Assembly (NCBI RefSeq): GCF_900142605.1
Contig: NZ_FRBL01000002.1
Span: 248,001 to 312,000, forward strand
Source: Chitinophaga jiangningensis
GTDB lineage: Bacteria; Bacteroidota; Bacteroidia; Chitinophagales; Chitinophagaceae
Reading direction: 5' to 3'
DNA length: 64,000 nucleotides
Positions within the stretch are counted from its first letter, which is position 1. Every line of letters begins with the position of its first letter. The translations under genes and the position numbers were made by a program. This document shows, one piece after another, positions 53,834 through 62,028 of this stretch. The notes beneath the pieces were generated by a model. That model saw only the letters and a list, made by a program, of their open reading frames with translations, searched no databases and was not told where the DNA came from.

Positions 53834-54844
53834 ATGCAATTCTTAATCAGGAGCAATAACAGACTTGTTATAGTAGCTTTATTTACTTTGCTCATCCATC
53901 TTGATGTACATGCTGGTACCGGCACGAACAATAGCCCGGCCCAGGCTTTTGATTCAATTAAGCAAATCAGGGCAGGTGTGCTGAATGTTGGATATGCAGA
54001 AGCTGGCCCTGCAAATGGGGAACCTGTTATCCTGCTACATGGATGGCCTTATGACATTCATAGCTACACCGAAACGGCGGCATTGCTCGCAAAGAAAGGA
54101 TATCATATATACGTTCCGTACCTGCGGGGTTATGGCAGTACACATTTCCTCTCTGGCGACACTCCACGCAACGGTCAGCAATCGGTTTTCGCAGTTGATA
54201 TCATTGCTTTTATGGATGCGCTAAAGATCAGGAAAGCCATTATTGGTGGATTCGACTGGGGGGCCAGGACCGCTGACATTATAGCTGCCTTGTGGCCTGA
54301 GCGTTGTAAGGCCCTCGTGTCTGTGAGTGGTTACCTGATTGGCAGCCAGCAGGCCAACAGCACCCCGCTGCCACCTAAAGCCGAACTTGCCTGGTGGTAT
54401 CAGTTTTATTTTGCAACAGAGCGTGGAAGCAAAGGCTATCAGCAGTATACCCGTGATTTCGCCAGACTCATATGGCAAACCGCTTCACCAGAATGGCATT
54501 TTGACGACAGCACCTTTGCCAGATCAGCTTCAGCCTTAGACAATCCTGATCAGGTAGCCATCACGATTAATAATTATCGCTGGCGGCTCGGCCTGGAAAA
54601 AGGAGAAACGCAATACGACAGTCTGGAAGCAAAACTGGCCAAAGCTCCTGTAATCACCGTGCCCACGATTACGTTGGAAGGAGATGCTAACGGCGCCCCA
54701 CACCCTGAACCAGCTGCCTATGCAGGTAAGTTTACTGGAAAATATGCGCATCATACGCTCAAGGGTATAGGTCACAATTTACCGGAAGAGGCGCCGCAGG
54801 AATTTGCCAATGCAATAGAGGAGGCAAGAAAACTAGCGGAATGA
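53834..54844 (+). CDS. Exported alpha/beta hydrolase, epoxide-hydrolase-like
   Basis: This 336-aa protein has an N-terminal signal (LVIVALFTLLIHLDVHAG). It shows the oxyanion motif HGWP (69-72), LRGYGST, and a nucleophile elbow GGFDWGA with Asp141 in place of Ser, which points to epoxide hydrolases or haloalkane dehalogenases. The closing catalytic His lies in KGIGHNLPEEAP. It would act in the periplasm. It follows the DoxX gene, and a terminator lies at 54931-54962. Confidence 0.9.
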   Translation: MQFLIRSNNRLVIVALFTLLIHLDVHAGTGTNNSPAQAFDSIKQIRAGVLNVGYAEAGPANGEPVILLHGWPYDIHSYTETAALLAKKGYHIYVPYLRGYGSTHFLSGDTPRNGQQSVFAVDIIAFMDALKIRKAIIGGFDWGARTADIIAALWPERCKALVSVSGYLIGSQQANSTPLPPKAELAWWYQFYFATERGSKGYQQYTRDFARLIWQTASPEWHFDDSTFARSASALDNPDQVAITINNYRWRLGLEKGETQYDSLEAKLAKAPVITVPTITLEGDANGAPHPEPAAYAGKFTGKYAHHTLKGIGHNLPEEAPQEFANAIEEARKLAE

Positions 54845-54930
54845 GGTAAAAATCTGATAGGGTGAATTGAACGAGCCAGACAAGGTGATAAAGGAAGTGC
54901 TTTCATTTTTGCTAAAACATCTGCTTATTT

Positions 54931-54962
54931 AAAAAAGCCCTCGCGACCTGCGAAGGCTTTTG
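54931..54962 (+). terminator. Terminator after the alpha/beta hydrolase gene
   Basis: AAAAGCC-C-TCGC pairs with GCGA-A-GGCTTTT over a 5-base loop, with one mismatch and four T at the end. Confidence 0.75.
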
Positions 54963-54999
54963 AATTATAGTTACATTTGCGCTACTCATCACATCCACC

Positions 55000-56124
55000 A
55001 TGAAAATCTATACCTTTTTAATGCTGTTAGCATCAAATCTTTACTTATCAAAGCCATCAATCAATACAGATACTATTACAGATCCTGCCAGGGATATAAT
55101 TGACAGTGCGTTAAATAAGATGATCACAAAGCCACTGATTCACGCCGCTTCGATTGGTTTGGTTTTGCATGGAAAGGAATATATAGGACATTATGGTGAA
55201 ATGGAAGTAGGGAAAAAGAATATCCCGAATAATGGAACCATTTATGAAATTGGTTCCTTGAGCAAAACTTTAACGGGGATGTTGACAGCGAAAGCCATAC
55301 AGGAAAAGAAATTACAACTTGAGGATGAAGTACAACAGTATTTAGGAGAAAACTATCCAAACCTAAGTTATAAAGATCACCCTGTCAGAATCAAGGATTT
55401 GCTGTCGCACACAAGTGGCATTCCCGGTATGCTTCCACTTGAAGCAAATACCATCCTGGAGCAATTCACAGACCATAGCACCCCGGCCAGGCTCAACACA
55501 TTATACCGTAATTACAAAAAAGAGGATTTCTTAACGGATCTGCATCAGGTAAGCATAGATACGGTTCCAGGTTATAAATACGCTTATTCCAGTGCCGGCA
55601 CACAATTGATGGCCGCTATTTTAGAAAAGGTATATAAAGTAGATTTTGAAAAATTGCTTACAGATTACCTATCTGAAAATATGGAGGCAGAAAATACTAA
55701 GATCAGTCTTTCCGCTCGGGAATATGAAAGGCTTGCCGTTGGCTATCATAGCGATAACCCTGTAATTACCTCTCCTATGCCGCTATTACCCTGGGGAGCA
55801 TCAGGTAATGTAAAATCAACTGTACCTGATATGGTTAAATACATCCGGTTTTTGTTACAGAACAATGCAACAACCCGGGAACTATATAAGCCAATTGTGA
55901 AATTTGATCCAGAATTTAGTATTGGATATTTTTGGAATATTATTACAGACAAAAAATTAGGCACCTATTATTTGCATCATGGCGGTGTGCCGCGTTCGCA
56001 ATGCTATATTTATATCATTCCAAAATATGAATTGGGCATTTTTATTATTACCAATCAAAGTGGCAATCAAACAGCGTCAGTAATGGAAGCGGCTTTAGGT
56101 GAAATATTGGATAAGATAATTTAG
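55000..56124 (+). CDS. Exported serine hydrolase, class C beta-lactamase family
   Basis: This 374-aa protein has a weak signal sequence (MKIYTFLMLLASNLYLS). It has the SxxK motif SLSK (86-89), a YSS triad (196-198, the YxN equivalent) in YAYSSAGTQ, and HHGG in the place of the KTG box. These mark the beta-lactamase/D-Ala-D-Ala carboxypeptidase-like family (PF00144), which includes esterases and peptidases besides resistance enzymes. A -7-like TACATTTG (54972-54979) lies just upstream without a good -33 box. Antibiotic hydrolysis cannot be claimed. Confidence 0.9.
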   Translation: MKIYTFLMLLASNLYLSKPSINTDTITDPARDIIDSALNKMITKPLIHAASIGLVLHGKEYIGHYGEMEVGKKNIPNNGTIYEIGSLSKTLTGMLTAKAIQEKKLQLEDEVQQYLGENYPNLSYKDHPVRIKDLLSHTSGIPGMLPLEANTILEQFTDHSTPARLNTLYRNYKKEDFLTDLHQVSIDTVPGYKYAYSSAGTQLMAAILEKVYKVDFEKLLTDYLSENMEAENTKISLSAREYERLAVGYHSDNPVITSPMPLLPWGASGNVKSTVPDMVKYIRFLLQNNATTRELYKPIVKFDPEFSIGYFWNIITDKKLGTYYLHHGGVPRSQCYIYIIPKYELGIFIITNQSGNQTASVMEAALGEILDKII

Positions 56125-56234
56125 TTCTTCTCACAATGCGCAGGCTTTATTATTTCTTCGAAGCGTCGGGGTCTTCAAACTCCGGCAACTGAATTTATGG
56201 GATGAATATTTAATTTTTTCCTAACTTCATTCAA

Positions 56235-57014
56235 ATGGATTTTCCTCCACCCATACAAATTCCTCCTCAGCTGCAACCCTACATTTCCCGTGTATGGTAT
56301 GCAGAAGGAGCTGCTGCAAATGCCTTCCCCATCTTTGCAGATGGCCGAACTGGTCTCATTTTCCAGCAGTCAGGAATGATAATGAGCAATAGTCAAAAAG
56401 TGCTTGCCCACTCCTTTGTATTTGGCCAAACCCTTGACCCCATTATTTTACAAACGAATCCTAATTGCCGGGTCCTGGGCCTTATCTTTCATCCACATGT
56501 ACTGCCATCTATTTTTCCGCTCCATGCCAAAGAGCTGACAGATGAATGTGTGGACATTTCCTTGCTCCCAGCCGTCCCCAGGGTCAACCTGAATGAACGC
56601 CTATGGAATACTGTATCGCCCCGGCGACAATTTGAGATACTCTTTTCCTACCTGGAGAAGCTGATCTCCCCTGTAGACCCTGGTATGCAGTATGCTACCA
56701 ACCTCATTCTGACCGCCAAAGGCAAAACCTCGTTAAAAGAGCTGCATTACCACCTCAACCTCACTGAGCGCACGTTTGAGCGAAGATTTGAGCAATATGT
56801 CGGCATATCTCCGCGCTTATTCTCCAATATTGCCCAGTTCCAGGCAGCAATCGGTATGCTGGAAAGCGGGGAATTCTCAAAGCTATCCGACATCGCCTAT
56901 GCAAATGGCTATGCAGACCAATCCCATTTTATCCGCTGGTTTAAGAAGTTTACCGGCGTCACCCCACTCGAACATTGTCGGAATCATTCTATTTTAAAAA
57001 CCGGGAGCATCTGA
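56235..57014 (+). CDS. AraC-family transcriptional regulator
   Basis: This 259-aa regulator begins MDFPPPIQIPPQLQPYISRVW. The N-terminal sensor half is of the short Bacteroidota type. The C-terminal double helix-turn-helix reads SLKELHYHLNLTERTFERRF and YANGYADQSHFIRWFKKFTGV. It opens a same-strand series with the cytochrome, NmrA and DUF1772 genes. The spacing of 27 bases to the next gene suggests co-regulation. Confidence 0.92.
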   Translation: MDFPPPIQIPPQLQPYISRVWYAEGAAANAFPIFADGRTGLIFQQSGMIMSNSQKVLAHSFVFGQTLDPIILQTNPNCRVLGLIFHPHVLPSIFPLHAKELTDECVDISLLPAVPRVNLNERLWNTVSPRRQFEILFSYLEKLISPVDPGMQYATNLILTAKGKTSLKELHYHLNLTERTFERRFEQYVGISPRLFSNIAQFQAAIGMLESGEFSKLSDIAYANGYADQSHFIRWFKKFTGVTPLEHCRNHSILKTGSI

Positions 57015-57041
57015 CTTTTGTGTTGTTAATAACACATACAG

Positions 57042-57797
57042 ATGACACATTTCCTAATCTTAATAGTCTTTCTTTTTCCAAAACTCTCTGATTACAAACA
57101 GGCAGTACCTTATGACGTGGCTACGCCATTATTCTCTGATTATACCGACAAAGAAAGGATGGTCAGTGTCCCATCAGGGAAAAAAATAATCATCACTGAC
57201 AATGGGTTACCGCAGTTTCCCGAAGGGACTGTCCTATTCAAAACCTTCTCCCGGCAAGGAAGGAAAATAGAGACAAGGGTTTTATTAAAAACATCCACTG
57301 GTTGGGAGCCAGGCATCTATATCTGGGATGCCTTACAACAGGATGCATACCTGAGCAAAGGAGAAGAAAAAAAGGTCAACGGCTATATACTCCCTACCAT
57401 CAAACAATGCCATTCCTGCCATGGCAAAGATATACAGCCTATTGGGTTCAAAGCCAGGAACATATATCACCAGATTCCCACTCTCGTAGAGGCTGGTATC
57501 CTGGAAATACCGGATCTATCGAAGATATCACCGCTTCCTGACTGGCAGGATACTACGTACTCAATAGAGAATCGCGCCCGCGCCTATCTGGATGTGAACT
57601 GTGCCCATTGCCACCATTCCAACGGCGTGTGCAATAAGTCTGATCTGCGCCTGGCATATGACGCATACTTGGACACCAAATACAAGAAAAACATTCTAAA
57701 ATTCATGCAAAATGGCAAAATGCCTTTGCTGGGTACACATATGATCCACAAAGAAGGCGTTGCCCTCATTGCAAAATATATTGCCACTTTAAAATAA
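57042..57797 (+). CDS. Diheme c-type cytochrome, SO2930-like
   Basis: This 251-aa exported protein has two CxxCH haem motifs: KQCHSCHG (Cys123, Cys126, His127) and NCAHCHH (Cys187, Cys190, His191). The N-terminal FSDYTDKERMVSVPSGKKI block and the overall order resemble the SO2930 family of diheme cytochromes, but it is shorter than typical members, apparently at the N-terminus. The signal peptide is short (MTHFLILIVFLFPKLS). A role in periplasmic electron transfer is likely, with unknown partners. The NmrA gene follows 8 bases later. Confidence 0.88.
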   Translation: MTHFLILIVFLFPKLSDYKQAVPYDVATPLFSDYTDKERMVSVPSGKKIIITDNGLPQFPEGTVLFKTFSRQGRKIETRVLLKTSTGWEPGIYIWDALQQDAYLSKGEEKKVNGYILPTIKQCHSCHGKDIQPIGFKARNIYHQIPTLVEAGILEIPDLSKISPLPDWQDTTYSIENRARAYLDVNCAHCHHSNGVCNKSDLRLAYDAYLDTKYKKNILKFMQNGKMPLLGTHMIHKEGVALIAKYIATLK

Positions 57798-57805
57798 ATA
57801 TCATC

Positions 57806-58600
57806 ATGAAAAACATTTTCGTATTAGGCGCCAATGGAAAAACAGGTCGCCGTGTAGCCGCACGCTTGCAAACATTTAATGTCCGCTTAGGCTCCCGCAA
57901 TGCCCCTATTCCATTTGACTGGGAAGACAGCCACACTTGGGCGCCAGCGTTACAGGATATGGATGCCGTATACATTTCCTTTCAACCCGACCTTGCCGTA
58001 CCAGGTGCAGATCATACTATTGCTGCATTTTCAAAAACAGCATTAGCAGCAGGGGTACAAAAACTGGTTTTATTATCCGGCAGGGGTGAACCGGAAGCAG
58101 AACGCTGTGAACAGGCAGTCATACAATCAGGAATCGACTGGACAATTGTGAGAGCCAGCTGGTTCATGCAGAATTTCACGGAAAGCTACATGGCAGAACC
58201 TATACAGGCCGGTTTTGTAGCCTTACCTGTAGGTGAAGTGGGAGAGCCTTTCATAGATGCGGATGATATTGCAGATGTTGCCGTAGCAGCCCTTACAGAC
58301 AATAAGCATTCTCAAAAAATCTATGAAGTAACCGGCCCTGCATTATTAACATTCAGGGATGCAGTAGCTGAAATTGCAAAGGTAACGGGCAAGCATATAC
58401 AGTATGAAGCTATCTCCATGGATGACTACACTACACAATTAGCCCTTCATGGCGTACCGCCGGACATCACAAATTTGTTAACCTATCTCTTCACCGAAGT
58501 ACTGGATGGTCGAAATGCTACTGTTGCCAATGGCGTAGAGCAGGCATTGGGGCGTAAACCCACCGACTTTCACGCATTTCTTAAAAAATCAATGCAATGA
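57806..58600 (+). CDS. NmrA-family NAD(P)-binding protein
   Basis: This 264-aa protein has a Rossmann start MKNIFVLGANGKTGRRV (GxxGxxG-like) and NmrA-type landmarks VQKLVLLSGRGE, WTIVRASWFMQNF and PFIDADDIADVAVAAL. Members act as redox sensors or as NADPH quinone-oxidoreductase-like enzymes. It overlaps the next gene by four bases (ATGA), a sign of translational coupling with the DUF1772 protein. Confidence 0.92.
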   Translation: MKNIFVLGANGKTGRRVAARLQTFNVRLGSRNAPIPFDWEDSHTWAPALQDMDAVYISFQPDLAVPGADHTIAAFSKTALAAGVQKLVLLSGRGEPEAERCEQAVIQSGIDWTIVRASWFMQNFTESYMAEPIQAGFVALPVGEVGEPFIDADDIADVAVAALTDNKHSQKIYEVTGPALLTFRDAVAEIAKVTGKHIQYEAISMDDYTTQLALHGVPPDITNLLTYLFTEVLDGRNATVANGVEQALGRKPTDFHAFLKKSMQ

Positions 58601-59040
58601 AAATAATTACCGTTGTCATACTTGGGTTGATTGCAGGCATCTTCTATTGCTGGTCTGTATCGGTAACAAGAGGACTGGCATTACTACCGGACAAAGCATA
58701 TATCATAGCTTTTCAGAAACTGAATCAGGCTATACAAAATCCGCTATTCTTTATCTGCTTCTTTGGGCCAGTGATTTTATTGCCTGTTTGCCTATGGCGC
58801 AATTTTAGCATTTGGTTACTAATGGCCACGCTGTTTTATTATATCGGCGTGATGGGTGTAACGATAGTGGGTAACATCCCCCTTAACAACATGCTGGAAA
58901 CATTCTCTGTTCAAGGTGCCGGGATGGAAGAGTTGCGGCAGATGCGTGCTCAGTTTGAAGGGAGGTGGAATATGCTGAATCATGTCAGAACATTGTGTAG
59001 TTTGGGTTCGTTTGTACTGACACTGATAGCTATGCTTTAG
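58597..59040 (+). CDS. DUF1772 (anthrone-oxygenase-like) membrane protein
   Basis: This 147-aa protein has four hydrophobic helices (IITVVILGLIAGIFYCWSVS, LFFICFFGPVILLPVCLW, LLMATLFYYIGVMGVTIVG, LGSFVLTLIAML). The GNIPLNNML motif and late RWNMLNHVRT are typical of DUF1772. It is coupled to the NmrA gene by a four-base overlap. This pair is common in Bacteroidota and Proteobacteria, and the reaction is not established. Just after its stop lies a fragment of the tRNA-Ser repeat unit. Confidence 0.88.
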   Translation: MKIITVVILGLIAGIFYCWSVSVTRGLALLPDKAYIIAFQKLNQAIQNPLFFICFFGPVILLPVCLWRNFSIWLLMATLFYYIGVMGVTIVGNIPLNNMLETFSVQGAGMEELRQMRAQFEGRWNMLNHVRTLCSLGSFVLTLIAML

Positions 59041-59046
59041 CGGCAG

Positions 59047-59092
59047 GCGTCACGAAATGTGAAGGCTGTTAAGGATCTGCGGAGTGGCAGGC
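59047..59092 (+). repeat. Stray copy of the tRNA-Ser array unit
   Basis: GTCACGAAATGTGAAGGCTG followed by TTAAGGATCTGCGGAGTGGC parallels the array unit at 61220-61258 (TTCACGCAATGTGAAGGCTG, then TTAAATATTTGCGGAGAGGC). It covers half of the hairpin and the first bases of the tRNA-Ser 3' end. It lies on the far side of the AraC/SDR pair from the main array. Confidence 0.75.
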
Positions 59093-59100
59093 GTTGGTAA

Positions 59101-60009
59101 TCATTTTGATTGCCTGGCATACACCTTGGGGGTACAACCTACAAAACGTTTAAAAACGTTGGTGAATGAGCTTTCAGATTCATAGCCCAATGAGGAGGCA
59201 ATTTGGTAAAGGTCCTGGTTACCGGCTCTGAGTTGTTCCCGTGCTATCATGATGCGCCAATGAGTTAAATACTCCAAAGGTGATAATTCCATTATCTCTT
59301 TAAATTTAAGCGCAAACCCGGAACGCGACATACCTGCTATTGCTCCGAGTTCAGCTACTGTCCATTTTCTGCCGGGAGTTGAATGCATTGCATCTAAGGC
59401 CAGCCTTAGTCCAGGAATGGATAATGCAGCCATCCATCCAAGCTGCCGACTATCGGCAGAAGATAGAAATACACGAAGAGTTTGCATAAACATGATAGGC
59501 GCTATATGTTCCATCATTATTTTTCTTCCTGGCATATTACTAAAAAACTCTTTAGTGAACCTATCCAGTTCCCAACGCAACACGGCTGCCTGATCTTTTT
59601 GCTCCGGCACATGGATGACTGGTGGCAATTGCCCAAACAAAAAGCGCGTATGCTCGGCTTCAAAATGAAATCTTGCGCCAATCAAAAAGAAATCACCACC
59701 GCCATTGCAAACAGCGGTATTATTTACTGCATTGCTGTAAATCTTTTCAGCTGGAATTTTATCCAGTGAATTATCATTGGAAAGTATAAATCTTCGGCCG
59801 CTGGTCAGGAGAAAGCAGTCGCCAGTTTGCAAAGTAAATGTATCCGGACATCCTTCTACTTCTAACAGGCAACTACCCTTGACAACGGCATTAAACTTAA
59901 TACCGTCATGCGCTGGAAATTGAATAGCCCATTTTCCTCCTGCGTCTAAACCAGCGGAAACGAAAGTTTGAGGTTTAATAAAAGACAATATACTGGAAAG
60001 TGTATCCAT
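59101..60009 (-). CDS. AraC-family regulator with cupin-like sensor
   Basis: This 302-aa protein has an N-terminal cupin-type sensor (FNAVVKGSCLLEVEGCPDTF, LQTGDCFLLTSGRRF) and a C-terminal double helix-turn-helix (TVAELGAIAGMSRSGFALKF; SLGYESESSFTNVFKRFVGC). It is divergent from the SDR gene 97 bases away and is probably its regulator. A -7-like TATATTTG lies at 60065-60072. The pair is flanked by tRNA-Ser-derived repeats. Confidence 0.92.
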   Translation of the reverse strand: MDTLSSILSFIKPQTFVSAGLDAGGKWAIQFPAHDGIKFNAVVKGSCLLEVEGCPDTFTLQTGDCFLLTSGRRFILSNDNSLDKIPAEKIYSNAVNNTAVCNGGGDFFLIGARFHFEAEHTRFLFGQLPPVIHVPEQKDQAAVLRWELDRFTKEFFSNMPGRKIMMEHIAPIMFMQTLRVFLSSADSRQLGWMAALSIPGLRLALDAMHSTPGRKWTVAELGAIAGMSRSGFALKFKEIMELSPLEYLTHWRIMIAREQLRAGNQDLYQIASSLGYESESSFTNVFKRFVGCTPKVYARQSK

Positions 60010-60105
60010 GTAAGTATGTTTGGACGATTAGTGCTATTTTTTGGACAATCACATAGCAATGGTACAAATATAGGACTGTAGTTTTGCTTTTATATTATTG
60101 GAATT

Positions 60106-61071
60106 ATGAAAACAGAAAACTTTCAACAGCCACTGAACAGCCCATTTGATAAAGACTCCACAGCCACTGATGTGTTGAAGGACATTTCACTTGCCGGCAA
60201 AGTAATAATTATTACAGGTGGGCATTCAGGCCTCGGGCTGGAAAGCACACGCGCATTTGCTGCTGCTGACGCCCGGGTCATTGTAGGCGCCAGAAACATC
60301 ATTGCCGCACGGGAAGCTGTAAAAGACATACCAGGCGTAGAGGTATATGCGCTGGACTTATCTGATCTAAGCAGTGTAGCCCACTTCGCAGCAGGCGTGA
60401 TGAAAATGCACCCGCATATAGACATATTGATGAACAATGCAGGAATCATGGCATGTCCTTTAGAAAGGTTAGGCTCTAACAATCTGGAATCCCAGTTTGC
60501 AATAAACCACCTCGGACACTTCGTGTTGGTAAACAGGTTGTGGCCGGTTTTAAAAGGAGGTTCACGGGTTGTAGTCACCTCTTCAGCCGGGCATCACCTC
60601 TCCGATATTCGGTGGAATGATATTAATTTCAATGAAGGGTATGATAAATGGCTGGCATACGGGCAATCCAAGACAGCCAATATTCTCTTCTCTGCTCACC
60701 TTGATTATTTAGGCAAAGCCGATGGCATACGGTCATTTTCACTCCATCCGGGTAAGATATTTACGCCATTGCAACGTCACCTGACGATAGAAGAAATGAT
60801 TGATGCCCAATGGCTGGATAAAGATGGCTTGCCTGCAGATCCCACCTTCAAAACACCTGCACAGGGTGCAGCTACACAGGTTTGGGCCTCCACCACTCCC
60901 CTATTAAACGGAATGGGTGGTTTATACTGTGAGGACTGTAATATTGCTGATATCACGCATCAAGCCAGCTTTGTGGGCGTAAGAGATTATGCCATTGATC
61001 CTGCTAAGGCTGCGCGACTATGGGAGTTGTCGCTGAAACTTACTGGTATAACTCATTTTGACAAAAACTGA
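60106..61071 (+). CDS. Short-chain dehydrogenase/reductase (paralogue 2)
   Basis: This 321-aa SDR has a Rossmann motif TGGHSGLG (37-44), MNNAG, and the catalytic pair in YGQSK. It shares the long N-terminus (FQQPLNSPFDKDSTATDV) and the C-terminal GGLYCEDCNIAD with the SDR at 40112-41059, so the two are paralogues. The last codons (THFDKN, stop TGA) lie inside sequence that resembles the spacer of the tRNA array, so its C-terminus may have been rebuilt by that repeat. A hairpin terminator follows. Confidence 0.93.
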   Translation: MKTENFQQPLNSPFDKDSTATDVLKDISLAGKVIIITGGHSGLGLESTRAFAAADARVIVGARNIIAAREAVKDIPGVEVYALDLSDLSSVAHFAAGVMKMHPHIDILMNNAGIMACPLERLGSNNLESQFAINHLGHFVLVNRLWPVLKGGSRVVVTSSAGHHLSDIRWNDINFNEGYDKWLAYGQSKTANILFSAHLDYLGKADGIRSFSLHPGKIFTPLQRHLTIEEMIDAQWLDKDGLPADPTFKTPAQGAATQVWASTTPLLNGMGGLYCEDCNIADITHQASFVGVRDYAIDPAKAARLWELSLKLTGITHFDKN

Positions 61072-61088
61072 CCTAAATCTCCATAAAG

Positions 61089-61120
61089 CAAAAAGCCTTC
61101 ACGCAATGTGAAGGCTTTTA
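61089..61120 (+). terminator. Terminator after the second SDR gene
   Basis: AGCCTTCAC (61094-61102) pairs with GTGAAGGCT (61108-61116) over GCAAT, with A-rich sequence on the left and TTTT on the right. The motif ATCTCCATAAAG precedes it (61077-61088). Confidence 0.8.
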
Positions 61121-61128
61121 AAATTTCT

Positions 61129-61744
61129 GCTTGGTATCAGGGATTTCACCCCCGAAACTGTTACAGTCAAAATCATTTTTGCAAAGACTCTCCTAAATCT
61201 CCATAGAATCAAAAAGCCTTCACGCAATGTGAAGGCTGTTAAATATTTGCGGAGAGGCAGGGATTCGAACCCCGGGACCTGTTACAGTCAAAATCATTTT
61301 TGCAAAGGCTGACACAAATCTCCATAAAACAAAAAACCTCCGGATATTATCCGAAGGCTTTCTAAAAAATTTGCGGAGAGGCAGGGATTCGAACCCCGGG
61401 ACCTGTTACAGTCAAAATCATTTTTGCAAAGACTGACACAAATCTCCCTAAAACAAAAAACCTCCGGATATTATCCGAAGGCTTTCTAAAAAATTTGCGG
61501 AGAGTCAGGGATTCGAACCCCGGGACCTGTTACAGTCAAAATCATTTTTGCAAAGACTGACACAAATCTCCCTAAAACAAAAAACCTCCGGATATTATCC
61601 GAAGGCTTTCTAAAAAATTTGCGGAGAGTCAGGGATTCGAACCCCGGGACCTGTTACAGTCAAAATCATTTTTGCAAAGACTGACACAAATCTCCCTAAA
61701 ACAAAAAACCTCCGGATATTATCCGAAGGCTTTCTAAAAAATTT
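61129..61744 (-). repeat. Tandem array of tRNA-Ser 3'-half copies, 124-bp unit
   Basis: Unit starts at 61249, 61373, 61497, 61621 and the true tRNA at 61745 are exactly 124 bases apart. A degenerate unit begins at 61129 (120 bases before the next). Each unit carries the last 43 bases of tRNA-Ser (acceptor 3' strand, T arm, variable arm), then a degenerate stretch, the motif ATCTCC(C/A)TAAAA, and a hairpin with A/T runs. Units nearest the tRNA are most like it: 61497 and 61621 share GAGAGTCAGG with the tRNA, while 61249 and 61373 have GAGAGGCAGG. None has a 5' half, so none can be a functional tRNA. Confidence 0.95.
61703..61731 (-). terminator. Terminator of tRNA-Ser
   Basis: On the minus strand CCTTCGGAT/ATCCGGAGG (9 bp, one G-U, 3-base loop) is followed by TTTTTTG. 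It lies just downstream of the tRNA, and identical copies follow in the next array units. Confidence 0.85.
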
Positions 61745-61745
61745 G

Positions 61746-61830
61746 CGGAGAGTCAGGGATTCGAACCCCGGGACCTGTTACAGTCAACAGTTTTCAAGAC
61801 TGCCGCAATCGACCGCTCTGCCAACTCTCC
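61746..61830 (-). tRNA. tRNA-Ser (anticodon UGA)
   Basis: The minus strand folds as an 85-base class II tRNA. It has the acceptor GGAGAGT/ACTCTCC with discriminator G, a D arm with GGTCGATTG, the anticodon stem GCAGT/ACTGT with loop CTTGAAA (anticodon TGA), a long variable arm and the T arm with GGTTCGAATCC. CCA is not encoded. It reads UCA and related Ser codons. A perfect promoter lies immediately upstream and a terminator just downstream. Confidence 0.97.
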
Positions 61831-61839
61831 AGTGGGATG

Positions 61840-61870
61840 CAAAGGTATAAAACGAAACCAAATTTCCAAA
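61840..61870 (-). promoter_or_regulatory. tRNA-Ser promoter
   Basis: On the minus strand TTTG (61867-61870), a 19-base spacer and TACCTTTG (61840-61847) match the consensus exactly. Transcription would start within a few bases of the tRNA 5' end. Confidence 0.75.
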
Positions 61871-62028
61871 AAAAATTTCAAATTCTTTTCAAACCCGCCC
61901 CCACAAGGCTTCCGCTTAACGAAGAATGTACGAACCAGGCCCGTTTTTTCTGCCAGTCTGTTGATTTATGGTTCATAGATATCGCTGATTCACCACTCTT
62001 TACCTGGTCCGTACTTCCTGTTAAATTC

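Noticed and set aside
55000..56124. Beta-lactam resistance gene
   Set aside because: The family includes many esterases and peptidases, and the KTG box is HHGG here. Resistance cannot be claimed from sequence.
61129..61830. CRISPR-like regularly spaced repeats
   Set aside because: The period is regular, but the spacers between conserved parts are themselves identical and the repeat is a tRNA 3' half with terminators. There are no cas genes nearby.
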